From positions 7,314,501-7,378,500 of the forward strand of contig NZ_CP108442.1 in the NCBI RefSeq assembly GCF_041435355.1: 64,000 bases of DNA, read 5' to 3'. Below the pieces are notes generated by a model, which saw only the letters and a program-made list of their open reading frames with translations, was not told the DNA's origin and made no database searches. The stretch is from Streptomyces sp. NBC_01276 (GTDB lineage: Bacteria > Actinomycetota > Actinomycetes > Streptomycetales > Streptomycetaceae). The number at the start of each line of letters is the position of its first letter. Position 1 is the first letter of the stretch. The translations under genes and the position numbers were made by a program. This document shows, piece by piece, positions 35,787-44,249 of this stretch.

Positions 35787-36716
35787 ATGACCACTGAAAC
35801 GATCACCGCCGCGGCGTCGGGGACCTGGAAGCTCGGCGACCTGGAGGTGAACCGCATCGGCTTCGGAGCGATGCGCATCCCCCAGAACGGTGCGGCCCTG
35901 CACGCCGGTGCCGCCTCCAGCGACCGGGACCGGGCCCTGGCGGTCCTGCGCCGCGCCGTCGAACTCGGCGTCAACCACATCGACACCGCCGCCTTCTACT
36001 TCTCCCCGCTCCGCTCCGCCAACGAGCTGATCAACAGCGCCCTCGGCGGCCCCTACCCCGAGGACCTGGTCATCGCCACCAAGGTCGGCCCCGCCCGCGG
36101 GGCGTCGGGGGAGTGGGTGGAGCACGCCGGCCCCGACGGCCTGCGCGGCCAGGTCGAGGAGAACCTCCGCCAGCTCGGCCGCGACCACCTCGACTTGGTG
36201 AACCTGCGCGTGTCCGGGATCCCGGGCGGCAGCGCCTCCGTCGCCGAGCGCTTCGGAGTGCTGGCGGAGCTGCGCGAGGCCGGCCTCATCCGGAACCTCG
36301 GCGTCTCCAACGTCACCCCCGAACAGCTCGCGGAGGCCCGGTCCGTGGCCCCGGTGGTGTGCGTGCAGAACCCGTACGGCGTCGGGATGCGTCCCGACCA
36401 GGACGAGTTCGTCCGCTTCTGCGGCGAGGAGGGGATCGCCTTCGTGCCCTTCTACTCGATCGCCACCACCGGCCGCGAGGGCGGCGCGAGCGGCACGGAG
36501 GGCGAGGAACTGCTCGCCGTGGCCCGTGCGCACGACGCGAGCCCCGCACAGGTCCGGCTGGCCTGGACCCTGCAGCGGGGCCCGCACGTCCTCGCCATCC
36601 CCGGCACGGGCAACCCCGACCACCTCACCGCCAACGTGGCCGCCGGAGCCCTGCGCCTGACGGAAGCGGAACTGACCGCCCTGGACGCCGTCCACCGGCG
36701 CGCAGAGGAGGCCTAG
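35787..36716 (+). CDS. Aldo/keto reductase
   Basis: This is a 309-residue NADPH-dependent reductase with a TIM barrel. Catalytic residues seen are Asp and Tyr in NHIDTAAFYFSP and Lys in VIATKVGPA. The position usually held by His reads Asn (DHLDLVNLRVSG), as in some actinobacterial AKRs. Cofactor-site segments are VSNVTPEQL and VLAIPGTGNPDHL. ATG 35787 has no ribosome binding site, but GATCAT (35775-35780) lies 6 nt upstream, suggesting a leaderless mRNA. Its stop codon shares the tetranucleotide CTAG with the stop of the convergent ATP-grasp gene. Confidence 0.85.
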   Translation: MTTETITAAASGTWKLGDLEVNRIGFGAMRIPQNGAALHAGAASSDRDRALAVLRRAVELGVNHIDTAAFYFSPLRSANELINSALGGPYPEDLVIATKVGPARGASGEWVEHAGPDGLRGQVEENLRQLGRDHLDLVNLRVSGIPGGSASVAERFGVLAELREAGLIRNLGVSNVTPEQLAEARSVAPVVCVQNPYGVGMRPDQDEFVRFCGEEGIAFVPFYSIATTGREGGASGTEGEELLAVARAHDASPAQVRLAWTLQRGPHVLAIPGTGNPDHLTANVAAGALRLTEAELTALDAVHRRAEEA

Positions 36717-37996
36717 CACTCCGACGGAGGTCCGAGGGCGGGGAGTTCGGGTGCGGTGATCCGCACCGGTGCCGCGCACGCATCGGGAGTGAAGGTGAAG
36801 GTGAGGTGGCGCAGGGCTTCGTCCAGGACCCCGAACATCAGCGCGTGGTCCCGTGCCTCCCCCAGGACCAGGTCCAGGTCATGGGTCATCGCCCCGCCCC
36901 CGATGGACGTGCCGGGCCGGGTCCAGGCGCGATAGCCGGTGATACCCGGGGTGGCGCGCAGGCCCCGCCGGCCGGTGACGGAATCGAACCGGCAGGGGTA
37001 GGGGGGTGCCGGGTTCGAGTACTGGAACACGACCCGGTCGTGCGTCACCGGAGGCGGCGCGACGGACTCGCCGAGCGCCACGCGCCCGGCCAGCTCGACG
37101 AGGTCGAGCCCCGCCGCGCGGAGGGACAGCTCGTTGATGTAGCCGCCCAGCCGGCCGTTCACCTCGATGACCCGGGGGCCGCTGCCGGTGAGCTTGATCT
37201 CGGTGTGGGTGATGCCGGTGGTGATGCCGAGGGACGCGATAGCCTCCGAGGCGAGGTCCCGCAGGCGACGCTGCTCCACCTCGGGCAGGGCGGCCGGCCA
37301 GAACTGGCCGGTTTCCCTGAACGGCGGGAGCAGCGGGAACTTGCCGGTGACGGCGATGTGGGAGACCACTCCGCGGGAGGTGACGCTCTCCACGGACACG
37401 TAGTCGCCGTACGGGGCGGACGGCCTCCCCTCCAGGAACTGCTCAAGGACGAGGGCCGATTCGGTGTTCAGCAGCCCGGTGACGAGCCCGAGTCCCTCGG
37501 TGGGGTCGTCGACCCGGTACGTGTTGCGGCTTCCTTCGCCGCGTGCGGGCTTGACGACGGCCGGCAGGCCCACGCGCCGGACGGCATCGGGCCAGTCCTG
37601 CGGCCGGGTCAGCAGCGATCCGGCGACGCCGGCGGTGCCGCTTTCGTTCAGCCGCCGACGCTGGAGGAACTTGTCGGTGAGCAGACGTACCGTCTCCCGG
37701 CTGTGAAAGGGCAGGCCGAGCCCGGCCGCCAGTTCGGCCGTGTCGTTCAGCATGGCCTCGCTGAACGTGGTGATGCCACCGGGGCCGATCGCCTTCAGCC
37801 GGCCGGCGACCTCCCCGGGCGCGTGCCGGAACGTGACGACCTCTCCCATGTCGCGCAGGAGCGGGAGCAGCGGCTCGGCGTGCTCGGATCCGTGCCGGGT
37901 CACGAAGACGAGGGGCGCCACCTTGGTGAGCGACGCGGCGATCTCGCTGACGTTGGCCGCACCGCGGTCGTACACGACGACGAGGGGGGAGCTCAT
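36713..37996 (-). CDS. ATP-grasp carboxylate-amine ligase
   Basis: This is a 427-residue ATP-grasp enzyme of the kind that makes amide bonds from a free carboxylate via an acyl phosphate. Seen are the nucleotide-binding strand LPAVVKPARGEGSRNTYRV, the hinge SALVLEQFLEGRP, a central strand YVSVESVTSRGVVSHIAVTG, and the Mg-binding end HTEIKLTGSGPRVIEVNGRLGG. The C-terminus has an acceptor-side domain (GTSIGGGAMTHDLDLVLGEA). The length fits amino-acid ligases in dipeptide antibiotic pathways. ATG 37996 overlaps the adenylation gene stop (ATGA). It is the last gene of the cluster and would add an amino acid or amine to the intermediate. Confidence 0.83.
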   Translation of the reverse strand: MSSPLVVVYDRGAANVSEIAASLTKVAPLVFVTRHGSEHAEPLLPLLRDMGEVVTFRHAPGEVAGRLKAIGPGGITTFSEAMLNDTAELAAGLGLPFHSRETVRLLTDKFLQRRRLNESGTAGVAGSLLTRPQDWPDAVRRVGLPAVVKPARGEGSRNTYRVDDPTEGLGLVTGLLNTESALVLEQFLEGRPSAPYGDYVSVESVTSRGVVSHIAVTGKFPLLPPFRETGQFWPAALPEVEQRRLRDLASEAIASLGITTGITHTEIKLTGSGPRVIEVNGRLGGYINELSLRAAGLDLVELAGRVALGESVAPPPVTHDRVVFQYSNPAPPYPCRFDSVTGRRGLRATPGITGYRAWTRPGTSIGGGAMTHDLDLVLGEARDHALMFGVLDEALRHLTFTFTPDACAAPVRITAPELPALGPPSEC

Positions 37997-39552
37997 GCGT
38001 GCCTCGCCGGGGAGGGGGCCCAGTCCAGCACGGGAAGGGCGTGCAGGACGGCGCGGTCGAGCTTGCCGTTCGCCGTGACCGGAAGGCCCCGGACCCGCTG
38101 GAACCGGTGGGGGTGCAGGTGGGCCGGAAGCAGGGTGTCGAGGTGTGCGCGCAGCCGTCGCGGCTCCAGTCCGGCGCCCGCGGATGTGACGAGGTAGGCC
38201 ACGAGGACGCTCTGCCCCGCCCGGTTCGTCCGCGTCGCACAGGCGGCGCCGTGCACCCCTTCGAGTGAGGCGAGCGCGGCCTCCACCTCCGCGAGTTCCA
38301 CGCGGTGTCCCCGCAGCTTGACCTGGCCGTCCATCCGGCCGATGTACTGGAGGGTTCCGTCCTCCTCGCGGACCGCCCAGTCCCCGCTGCGGTAGTGGCG
38401 GACCGGCTCTCCGTTGGAAAGTTCCACCACGAACCGCTCGTCGGTGAGCTCGGGCCGTCCCAGGTAGCCGGACGTGACGCCGGTTCCGGCCACCCAGATC
38501 TCGCCGGGAGTCCCGTCGGGCACCGGGCTGCCCGCCGCGTCCCGCAACGAGACGTCGAGGTGGGGGAGCGGCCGTCCGATGGGCGTACGACCGGGTTCCG
38601 CGGCGCGGCACGCGTGGGCGTCGAGCTCCGCATGCGTGACGTGCACGGTGGTCTCGGTGATCCCGTACATGTTGACGAGCCTTGCGTTCGGCGCCATTTC
38701 CGCATCGAGCCAGGTCACAGCGTCCTGGAGGTTGACGGCCTCGCCACCGAGCACGACGTGGCGAAGACGGGGGAGGCACTGGCGGACCCGGCCCAGCTGT
38801 CCGACCAGGAAGCCGAACATGGACGGTGTCTGGCTCAGGACCGTGACCCGCTGCGAGAGCAGGAGACGGGTGAAGGCATCGGGGTCGCGGGCCACGTCCG
38901 GCGGGACGAGCACGGCGGTGCCGCCGCTCAGCAGGGCACCCCAGAGCTCCCAGACGCTGAAGTCGAAGCTGAAGGAGTGGGTCACCGTCCAGACGTCGCC
39001 CGGGTGGAAGGAGAACACGGTCGCGCAGGCGTCCAGGAGCGCGAGCACTTGTGCGTGACCGACGACGCACCCCTTGGGCGTACCGGTGGACCCGGAGGTG
39101 TAGATGACGTAGGCGATCGCGGCCGGGAGCCCGCCGTGGCGGCGGTCCGGCCGGCCGGAGCGGGCCGCGATGGTGAGTCCGCCCACCTCGGCCAGTGGGG
39201 ACTCGCCGTCCTCCAGCGGGCCGTCGGTGACGACGAGCCGGGCCCCGCTGTCATCGAGCAGGAAGTTCCGGCGTTCCCGCGGATAGGCGGGGTCGACGGG
39301 CAGGTAGCCCCGGCCGCTGCCGAGGATGCCGAGGAACGCGACGGGGGCCGATCTGCCGCGGCCGAGGCGGGCGGCGATCAGCCGGTCCCCGTCCGTACAC
39401 AAGGAGGCGAGCGCGTCGGCCGTTTCGCCGCAGGCGGCGCGTAGTTCGGCGTACGACATCGGGCCTTCGTCGTCGACGAGGGCCGTGGCGTCGGGGAAAC
39501 GCCGTGCCACGTCGTCGAAGCGCTGGTGCAGCGTCGGGCGGACTCCGGGCAT
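37993..39552 (-). CDS. Stand-alone NRPS adenylation domain, threonine-like specificity
   Basis: This is a 519-residue amino-acid-activating enzyme without carrier or condensation domains. Core motifs are YVIYTSGSTGTPKGC (A3), FDFSVWELWGALLSGG (A4), MYGITETTVHVTH (A5), GEIWVAGTGVTSGYLGRPEL (A6), YRSGDWAVREEDGTLQYIGR (A7/A8) and TANGKLDRAVL (A10 Lys). The ten-residue pocket read by alignment to GrsA is D-F-W-S-V-G-M-V-H-K, close to the known threonine code DFWNIGMVHK. It would load threonine onto the freestanding carrier protein. ATG 39552 is preferred over the upstream TTG because GGAG lies 6 nt before it. The start is 2 bp past the exporter stop. Confidence 0.88.
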   Translation of the reverse strand: MPGVRPTLHQRFDDVARRFPDATALVDDEGPMSYAELRAACGETADALASLCTDGDRLIAARLGRGRSAPVAFLGILGSGRGYLPVDPAYPRERRNFLLDDSGARLVVTDGPLEDGESPLAEVGGLTIAARSGRPDRRHGGLPAAIAYVIYTSGSTGTPKGCVVGHAQVLALLDACATVFSFHPGDVWTVTHSFSFDFSVWELWGALLSGGTAVLVPPDVARDPDAFTRLLLSQRVTVLSQTPSMFGFLVGQLGRVRQCLPRLRHVVLGGEAVNLQDAVTWLDAEMAPNARLVNMYGITETTVHVTHAELDAHACRAAEPGRTPIGRPLPHLDVSLRDAAGSPVPDGTPGEIWVAGTGVTSGYLGRPELTDERFVVELSNGEPVRHYRSGDWAVREEDGTLQYIGRMDGQVKLRGHRVELAEVEAALASLEGVHGAACATRTNRAGQSVLVAYLVTSAGAGLEPRRLRAHLDTLLPAHLHPHRFQRVRGLPVTANGKLDRAVLHALPVLDWAPSPARHA

Positions 39553-39554
39553 GG

Positions 39555-40859
39555 TCAACTCCTGGCACTCGGTGCTGAGGTGGGGGACGTGTCCTTCTCG
39601 TCCTCGGGGCCGTGTCCGTCACCGTGGAGGCCGGACACCCAGCGCGTCATGGGGGCGATCAGTGCCGCGCCGACGACGAACACCGCGGCCAGCGCGAGCC
39701 AGCCGCCCGGGACGTAGGCGATGGCCACGCCGCCCACGACGGCGGGGCCGACGATGTCCTGGACGGTCGTCCCGACGGTGAAGGCACCGATGTACTTGCC
39801 TTGGGCGTTCGCGGGGGCGAGACCGAACGACAGCCCCCACTCCCCGGCGGACTGGAGCAGCTCGCCGACGGTCAGGACCACGGTGGCGAGGAAGAGGGTG
39901 GCGATCAGGAACGTTCCGGTGCCCTTGGCGGTCGTCGCGAACAGGACGCACGCGAGGGCCGTGAAGACGGCGGAGACGGCGAGGGCCCTCGCGGCGCCGC
40001 GCACGGTCGAGGAGCCGCGGCTCGCTGGTACCTGGAGCAGGATCGCGAGGACCGTGTTCACGAACGCCAGGGTGGCGACGGTCCATGCGGGGGCGTCCGT
40101 GTGCTGGGTGATCCAGAGCGGCAGTCCCACTTCGAGGATGCTGATGTGCAGTGCGAACAGGCCGTTCAGCAGGCCGAGGGCGGTGAAGGAGGCAAGACGT
40201 CGCCGGGCCGGCCCCGTTGCCCGCGCCGGTGGGTCCGGGGTGGCGGGACCGGTCCCGGTGGGCGGCGCGGTGAGCTCGGAGTCCGCCGGGAGCCGCACGG
40301 TGGTGACGGCGACCAGCACGTAGGCCGCCATCGTGATGGCGATGAGGACCAGGAACGCCGTCCGGGTACCGACGGCGAGCAGGGGAGTCACCGCGAGTGC
40401 CCCGATGGACATGCCCGTGTTGGCCACGCTCCGCAGGTACGCCTGGGTACGCACCCGCGTCGCCTCTCCCATCACGTGGGAGACCAGCGTGCGTCGCGCG
40501 ATGGAGTTCACGCGGTCCGCGGCGCCGAGGACGATCACCAACGGCACCACGACGACGGACGATCCGCAGAAGAGCATCGGGGCGAGCAGCGACGCCTGGA
40601 CGATGGTCACCGCGATGGTCATGGGACGGGGGCCCCAGCGGTCGGCCAGGTACCCGGCCGGTACCGCCGCGCAGAACGCGGCGATGCCGGCCGCGGACAG
40701 CGCCAGTGCGATCTGCTGTACGGAGAGCCCGAAGGAGAGGGTGAAGAAGACGATGCTGCCGGTGCTGTACATGCCACGGCCGAGCGCGTAGGCGAACGTC
40801 CCCACGAACAGGGGCCGGGCGGGGCCGTCCAGGCGTGGCAGCCCGGAGATGATCCTCAC
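39555..40859 (-). CDS. MFS exporter of the biosynthetic cluster
   Basis: This is a 434-residue transporter with about 12 membrane helices. It has the motif-A-like loop YLADRWGPRPMTIAV in the first half and QGKYIGAFTVGTTVQDIVGP in the second. A hydrophilic Pro/Thr linker (TAPPTGTGPATPDPPARATG) separates the halves, and the C-terminal tail is charged. GTG 40859 overlaps the condensation gene stop (GTGA). Location inside the operon indicates product export and possibly self-protection. Confidence 0.87.
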   Translation of the reverse strand: MRIISGLPRLDGPARPLFVGTFAYALGRGMYSTGSIVFFTLSFGLSVQQIALALSAAGIAAFCAAVPAGYLADRWGPRPMTIAVTIVQASLLAPMLFCGSSVVVVPLVIVLGAADRVNSIARRTLVSHVMGEATRVRTQAYLRSVANTGMSIGALAVTPLLAVGTRTAFLVLIAITMAAYVLVAVTTVRLPADSELTAPPTGTGPATPDPPARATGPARRRLASFTALGLLNGLFALHISILEVGLPLWITQHTDAPAWTVATLAFVNTVLAILLQVPASRGSSTVRGAARALAVSAVFTALACVLFATTAKGTGTFLIATLFLATVVLTVGELLQSAGEWGLSFGLAPANAQGKYIGAFTVGTTVQDIVGPAVVGGVAIAYVPGGWLALAAVFVVGAALIAPMTRWVSGLHGDGHGPEDEKDTSPTSAPSARS

Positions 40860-42223
40860 GGGGCCTCATCGCCGGTTCCGGCTTCACGTGCCCAGTCCCA
40901 GAGGGTGCGTTCGGTGACCTGCCAGAGCCTCTCCACGGCCTCCGCGGGGTACCAGTCCGTCTTGTGGTAGAGCGAGACCGAGACGTCCCCCTCCACCTCG
41001 GTGAGGGAGATCACCACGGCCGCGTCCGGTGTGCTGCCGCCGAGGTCCAGGGGATCGCTCTCGCACCCGGGGAACCGCCAGCCGCCGAGCCACCGCCGCA
41101 TGGTGGAGTTCTGGGGGTTGAACGAGATGTAGGGGACCCGGGCGTGGCGGCCGAGGGCGGAGGGCTCCATGTGCGCGATGAGCCGCGGCCACGGTATCGC
41201 CATGGAGTCGAGGGCGTTCATCATCGCGTGCTGGAATCCGCGCAGGAACGCGGCGGTGCCGGCCCGGTCGTCGCGCTGCGTCGCGATGACCACCTTGCTC
41301 GCGAGGAAGCCGACGGTCTGGTGGACCGCTGTCGACTCCCGGTTGGCCGTCATCAGCGTGGTGCCGACGGACGGTTGATCGCTCAATTCGTACAGTGCGT
41401 GGTGGACGGCCGCGTGCACGAGGGCCCACGGAGTCATGCGGTGACCTCGTGCGCAGGCGAAGACGGCCCGCGTGAGGCCGGTGCCGAAGGCGGCGCGGAC
41501 GAGCCCCGTGCGGTCGTAGCCGGCGTGGGTCCGTCCCGAGAAGCCCTCGAAGCGGGTCTCGGGAACCGGACCGACCGCTTCGAGAGCGGCGGACAGGGCG
41601 TCCAGCGCCCGGATCCCGGCGGCCGAGTCCAGGTGGGCGTTCTGCTGCCGTACCTGTTCGGGGTAGGGGAGGGTGACCGGAGGCAAGGGTTGCGGGGCCA
41701 GGCCGAGCTCGTCCGAGTAGAGAGCGGTCAGGTCGTTCATGAGGAGGTCGAGCGACCAGAAATCCGCGACCAGATGGTCGAGGACCAGCGCGAACAGGGC
41801 TTCCTCGGGGCGTCGAAGAAGGACCAGCCGGGCCAAGGGGCCCTGGGCGAAGTCGAACGGGGCGTCGACGAGACGCTCCATCAGTGCCGCCGCGGAGCTC
41901 GCGGATTCGTCCGGCGCCGAGACGGCCAGGACGACGCCGCTCGCCGTGGCCGGCGTGTCGAGCCGCCAGGTGAAGTCCGCGAGGTCGAAGCCGCAACGAA
42001 TGACCGGATGGCGTTCCTGCAGACGGAACCACGCTCGCTCCAGCGCGGCCGTCTGCAGGGGACCACGGATCCGGAGCGTCACCGAGGGGTGGTGCGGACG
42101 GTAGACACCGGCGTCCGCCTCGCTCCGGATCTGACCGAGCCGGTGTCGCTGGTTCCAGGAGACAGGGTGCCGCGGGGACAATGGGACACAGCCTTTCGTT
42201 GGTTCTCGTGGGGTCGGCCGCAC
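40856..42223 (-). CDS. Stand-alone NRPS condensation-domain protein
   Basis: This is a 455-residue freestanding condensation-superfamily enzyme. The catalytic motif is LDHLVADFWSLDLL: the second His and the Asp of HHxxxDG remain, while the first His is Asp and the Gly is Phe. Other core blocks are LVDAPFDFAQGPLARLVLLR, GTTLMTANREST, VGFLASKVVI and PYISFNPQ. It could form an amide, or an ester, between carrier-bound threonine and a free donor or acceptor. GTG 42223 has GGGAG 9 nt upstream. TTG 42181 is a weaker in-frame alternative. Its end overlaps the exporter start. Confidence 0.83.
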   Translation of the reverse strand: MRPTPREPTKGCVPLSPRHPVSWNQRHRLGQIRSEADAGVYRPHHPSVTLRIRGPLQTAALERAWFRLQERHPVIRCGFDLADFTWRLDTPATASGVVLAVSAPDESASSAAALMERLVDAPFDFAQGPLARLVLLRRPEEALFALVLDHLVADFWSLDLLMNDLTALYSDELGLAPQPLPPVTLPYPEQVRQQNAHLDSAAGIRALDALSAALEAVGPVPETRFEGFSGRTHAGYDRTGLVRAAFGTGLTRAVFACARGHRMTPWALVHAAVHHALYELSDQPSVGTTLMTANRESTAVHQTVGFLASKVVIATQRDDRAGTAAFLRGFQHAMMNALDSMAIPWPRLIAHMEPSALGRHARVPYISFNPQNSTMRRWLGGWRFPGCESDPLDLGGSTPDAAVVISLTEVEGDVSVSLYHKTDWYPAEAVERLWQVTERTLWDWAREAGTGDEAP

Positions 42224-42283
42224 ATCACGAGGCTCCCGCAGACCGAGCGCCTCAAAGACGGCGACGTGAGGTGCGGCGACCCG

Positions 42284-42541
42284 CTACCACTGCTCGAACT
42301 GGCGCGGATCCATCACCGCTTCGGCGAGCCCGCGCAGCGTCGGCCGGCGAAGCACTCCGGTGGGTGGCATCGCGAGGCCCGCCTCCTGGGCGCGGTTGGC
42401 CACGACGAGTGCCAACAGGGAGTCCCCGCCCAGGTCGATGAAGTTCTCGTCGGGATCGTCGACCGTGGTCTCCAGGACGTCCTCCCAGATCCGGCGGAGG
42501 ATCGTCAGCAGTTCCTCGTGCGAGTGGGCCTGGGTCGTCAT
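42284..42541 (-). CDS. Freestanding peptidyl carrier protein
   Basis: This is an 85-residue acyl/peptidyl carrier protein. The phosphopantetheine attachment motif is IDLGGDSLLAL, with Ser41 as the modified residue. The four-helix fold is supported by EELLTILRRIWEDVL and TLRGLAEAVMDP. It would carry the amino acid activated by the adenylation protein encoded three genes downstream. ATG 42541 overlaps the IspE-like stop (ATGA). No phosphopantetheinyl transferase gene is in the window, so a housekeeping one must serve. Confidence 0.92.
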   Translation of the reverse strand: MTTQAHSHEELLTILRRIWEDVLETTVDDPDENFIDLGGDSLLALVVANRAQEAGLAMPPTGVLRRPTLRGLAEAVMDPRQFEQW

Positions 42542-43503
42542 GCGTTCTCTCCCGTCGTGATGGTCTCTTCCGGTTCCGGTTCCGGTTCCGGTCCGGGTAC
42601 GGGCCCGTCCGCGACGTGGGCCGCGGCGCAGGTTCCCGAAGCCATGAGTTTCTCCGCGACGGTCCGCGCGGCGTCGCGATCGGCCACGAGGAAACCGATC
42701 GTGGCCCCGGAGCCGCAGAGGACGCCCGCCAGGGCGCCGGCGTCTGTGCCGGTCCTGAGGGTCGCGGCCAGCTCCGGCCGCATCGAAGTGGCCACCGGTT
42801 GGAGGTCGTTGCTCAGCGCGTCGGCCAACATGGCGGTGTCGCCGCGGGCCAGGGCGTCGACGAGCCTCTGCGACACCCGCGGCGAGGGGATGCCGTCGGC
42901 GGTCCACGGCATTCCCGCGTCTCTTCGGCGGCGTTCCTGTTCCGCGAAGACCGCCGGTGTGGACAGGCCGAAACCGGCGGTGGCGAAGACCCAGTGCGTC
43001 GTGGCGCCGACCGGAAGCACGGTGAGCCGTTCACCGCGGCCCGACCCGAAGGCCGCTCCTCCCAGGACGCTGAAGGGCACGTCGCTGCCGAGTTCCGCCG
43101 CCAGCGACACGAGCTCGGTGCGGCTGACGCCCAGGTTCCACAGGGCGTTGCAGCCCACCAGCGCGCCGGCCGCGTCCGCGCTGCCTCCCGCCATGCCGCC
43201 CTGCACGGGGATGCGCTTGTCGATGTGGACGTGGACGCCCGGGTGCAGACCGTTCCTCTCGGCGAGGAGTCCGACGGCCCGCGCGGCGATGTTGGACCCG
43301 TCGGCCGGCACGTCGCCGGCTCCGGCTCCGGCCACGGTGACGCGGAGCTCCTCCGCGGGAGTCAGCGTTATTCGGTCGAACAGGGAGACGGTGAGGAAAA
43401 TGCTGGCGAGTTCGTGATAGCCGTCATCACGGCGACCGCCCACCCCCAATTGCAGGTTGACCTTGGCCGGTGCGCGCACGGCAATGGACTTCACGTATGA
43501 CAT
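42538..43503 (-). CDS. ispE: IspE-like GHMP kinase (CDP-methylerythritol kinase type) in a biosynthetic cluster
   Basis: This is a 321-residue kinase with clear IspE landmarks: APAKVNLQLGVGGRRDDGYHEL near the N-terminus (substrate loop), the GHMP ATP motif PVQGGMAGGSADAAGAL, LGSDVPFSVLGG, and the C-terminal GSGATIGFLV block. Canonical IspE phosphorylates CDP-methylerythritol in the MEP pathway. A tail rich in Pro-Glu repeats (PGPEPEPEPEETI) is unusual. The gene overlaps the carrier-protein start by ATGA. Its company suggests either a paralogue acting on a pathway-specific CDP-polyol or an extra copy that protects the host. ATG 43503 has only a weak upstream GAAAG. Confidence 0.82.
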   Translation of the reverse strand: MSYVKSIAVRAPAKVNLQLGVGGRRDDGYHELASIFLTVSLFDRITLTPAEELRVTVAGAGAGDVPADGSNIAARAVGLLAERNGLHPGVHVHIDKRIPVQGGMAGGSADAAGALVGCNALWNLGVSRTELVSLAAELGSDVPFSVLGGAAFGSGRGERLTVLPVGATTHWVFATAGFGLSTPAVFAEQERRRRDAGMPWTADGIPSPRVSQRLVDALARGDTAMLADALSNDLQPVATSMRPELAATLRTGTDAGALAGVLCGSGATIGFLVADRDAARTVAEKLMASGTCAAAHVADGPVPGPEPEPEPEETITTGENA

Positions 43504-43529
43504 GTCACGGGCTTTCGAGTCCTTTTGCT

Positions 43530-44249
43530 TCAGTTCTCGGATGCCATGCTGCGCATGCTCCACAGCAGGGTCCGCATGGATTCGGGCTGCATGAGGGAAT
43601 ACGCGATGGCGTCGGCCACGTCCTCGGCCCGCATCATCGATGTGAGCTCGGGCATTCCGGGTGACCGTCCGTTGCCCATGGCGAATTCCGTGTCGGTCGC
43701 TCCCGGGCACAAGGCGGTGACGCGAATCCTCTTCTGCCGCAGTTCACGGTCGAGGGATCCCGCGAGCCCGACCACGGCGTGCTTGGTGGCCGCGTACACG
43801 GCTTCGTCCGGTCGTCCGCGGAGGCCGGCCACGGAGCTCACCAGGACGATGTCGCCGCCCCGGGCGCTCAAGAGCGGGACGGCCTGGCGCACCGACCGGA
43901 TCGTTCCCGTGAGGTTGGTGTCCACGAGCTCTTCGATCTGCGTGTCCGAGAGGTCGAGGATGCCGCCGTAGAACCCCACGCCCGCGTTGGCCACCAGGCA
44001 GTCGATCCCGTCGAAGGCGTCGACCGCGCAGGAGAAGAGGTCCTCCACCTGCCCGGGCGAGCGGATGTCCACCTCCGCCCAGGCGACGCGCTCGTCGCCC
44101 AGCTCGTCGGCCAGCTCCTTGAGGCGGTCTCCCCTGCGGGCTCCCAGTACCACGCGGGCGCCCAGTGCGTGCAGCCTCCGTGCCGTCGCGGCGCCGATGC
44201 CCGAGCTGGCACCGGTGACCACGGCCACCTTGCCGTGCAGGTCATCCAT
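43530..44249 (-). CDS. Short-chain dehydrogenase/reductase (YdfG-like)
   Basis: This is a 239-residue classical SDR. The cofactor motif is VVTGASSGIGAATARRL (TGxxxGxG), with Arg residues after beta-2 (VVLGARRGDRL) suggesting NADP(H). NAGVGFYG, the catalytic Ser in VLVSSVAGLRG, and YAATKHAV (YxxxK) are intact. The sequence style matches YdfG-type enzymes, which oxidise 3-hydroxy acids such as serine or threonine. It sits between the IspD- and IspE-like genes and overlaps the IspD-like end by 8 nt. It could make or reduce the polyol phosphate, or act on the threonine part of the product. Confidence 0.85.
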   Translation of the reverse strand: MDDLHGKVAVVTGASSGIGAATARRLHALGARVVLGARRGDRLKELADELGDERVAWAEVDIRSPGQVEDLFSCAVDAFDGIDCLVANAGVGFYGGILDLSDTQIEELVDTNLTGTIRSVRQAVPLLSARGGDIVLVSSVAGLRGRPDEAVYAATKHAVVGLAGSLDRELRQKRIRVTALCPGATDTEFAMGNGRSPGMPELTSMMRAEDVADAIAYSLMQPESMRTLLWSMRSMASEN

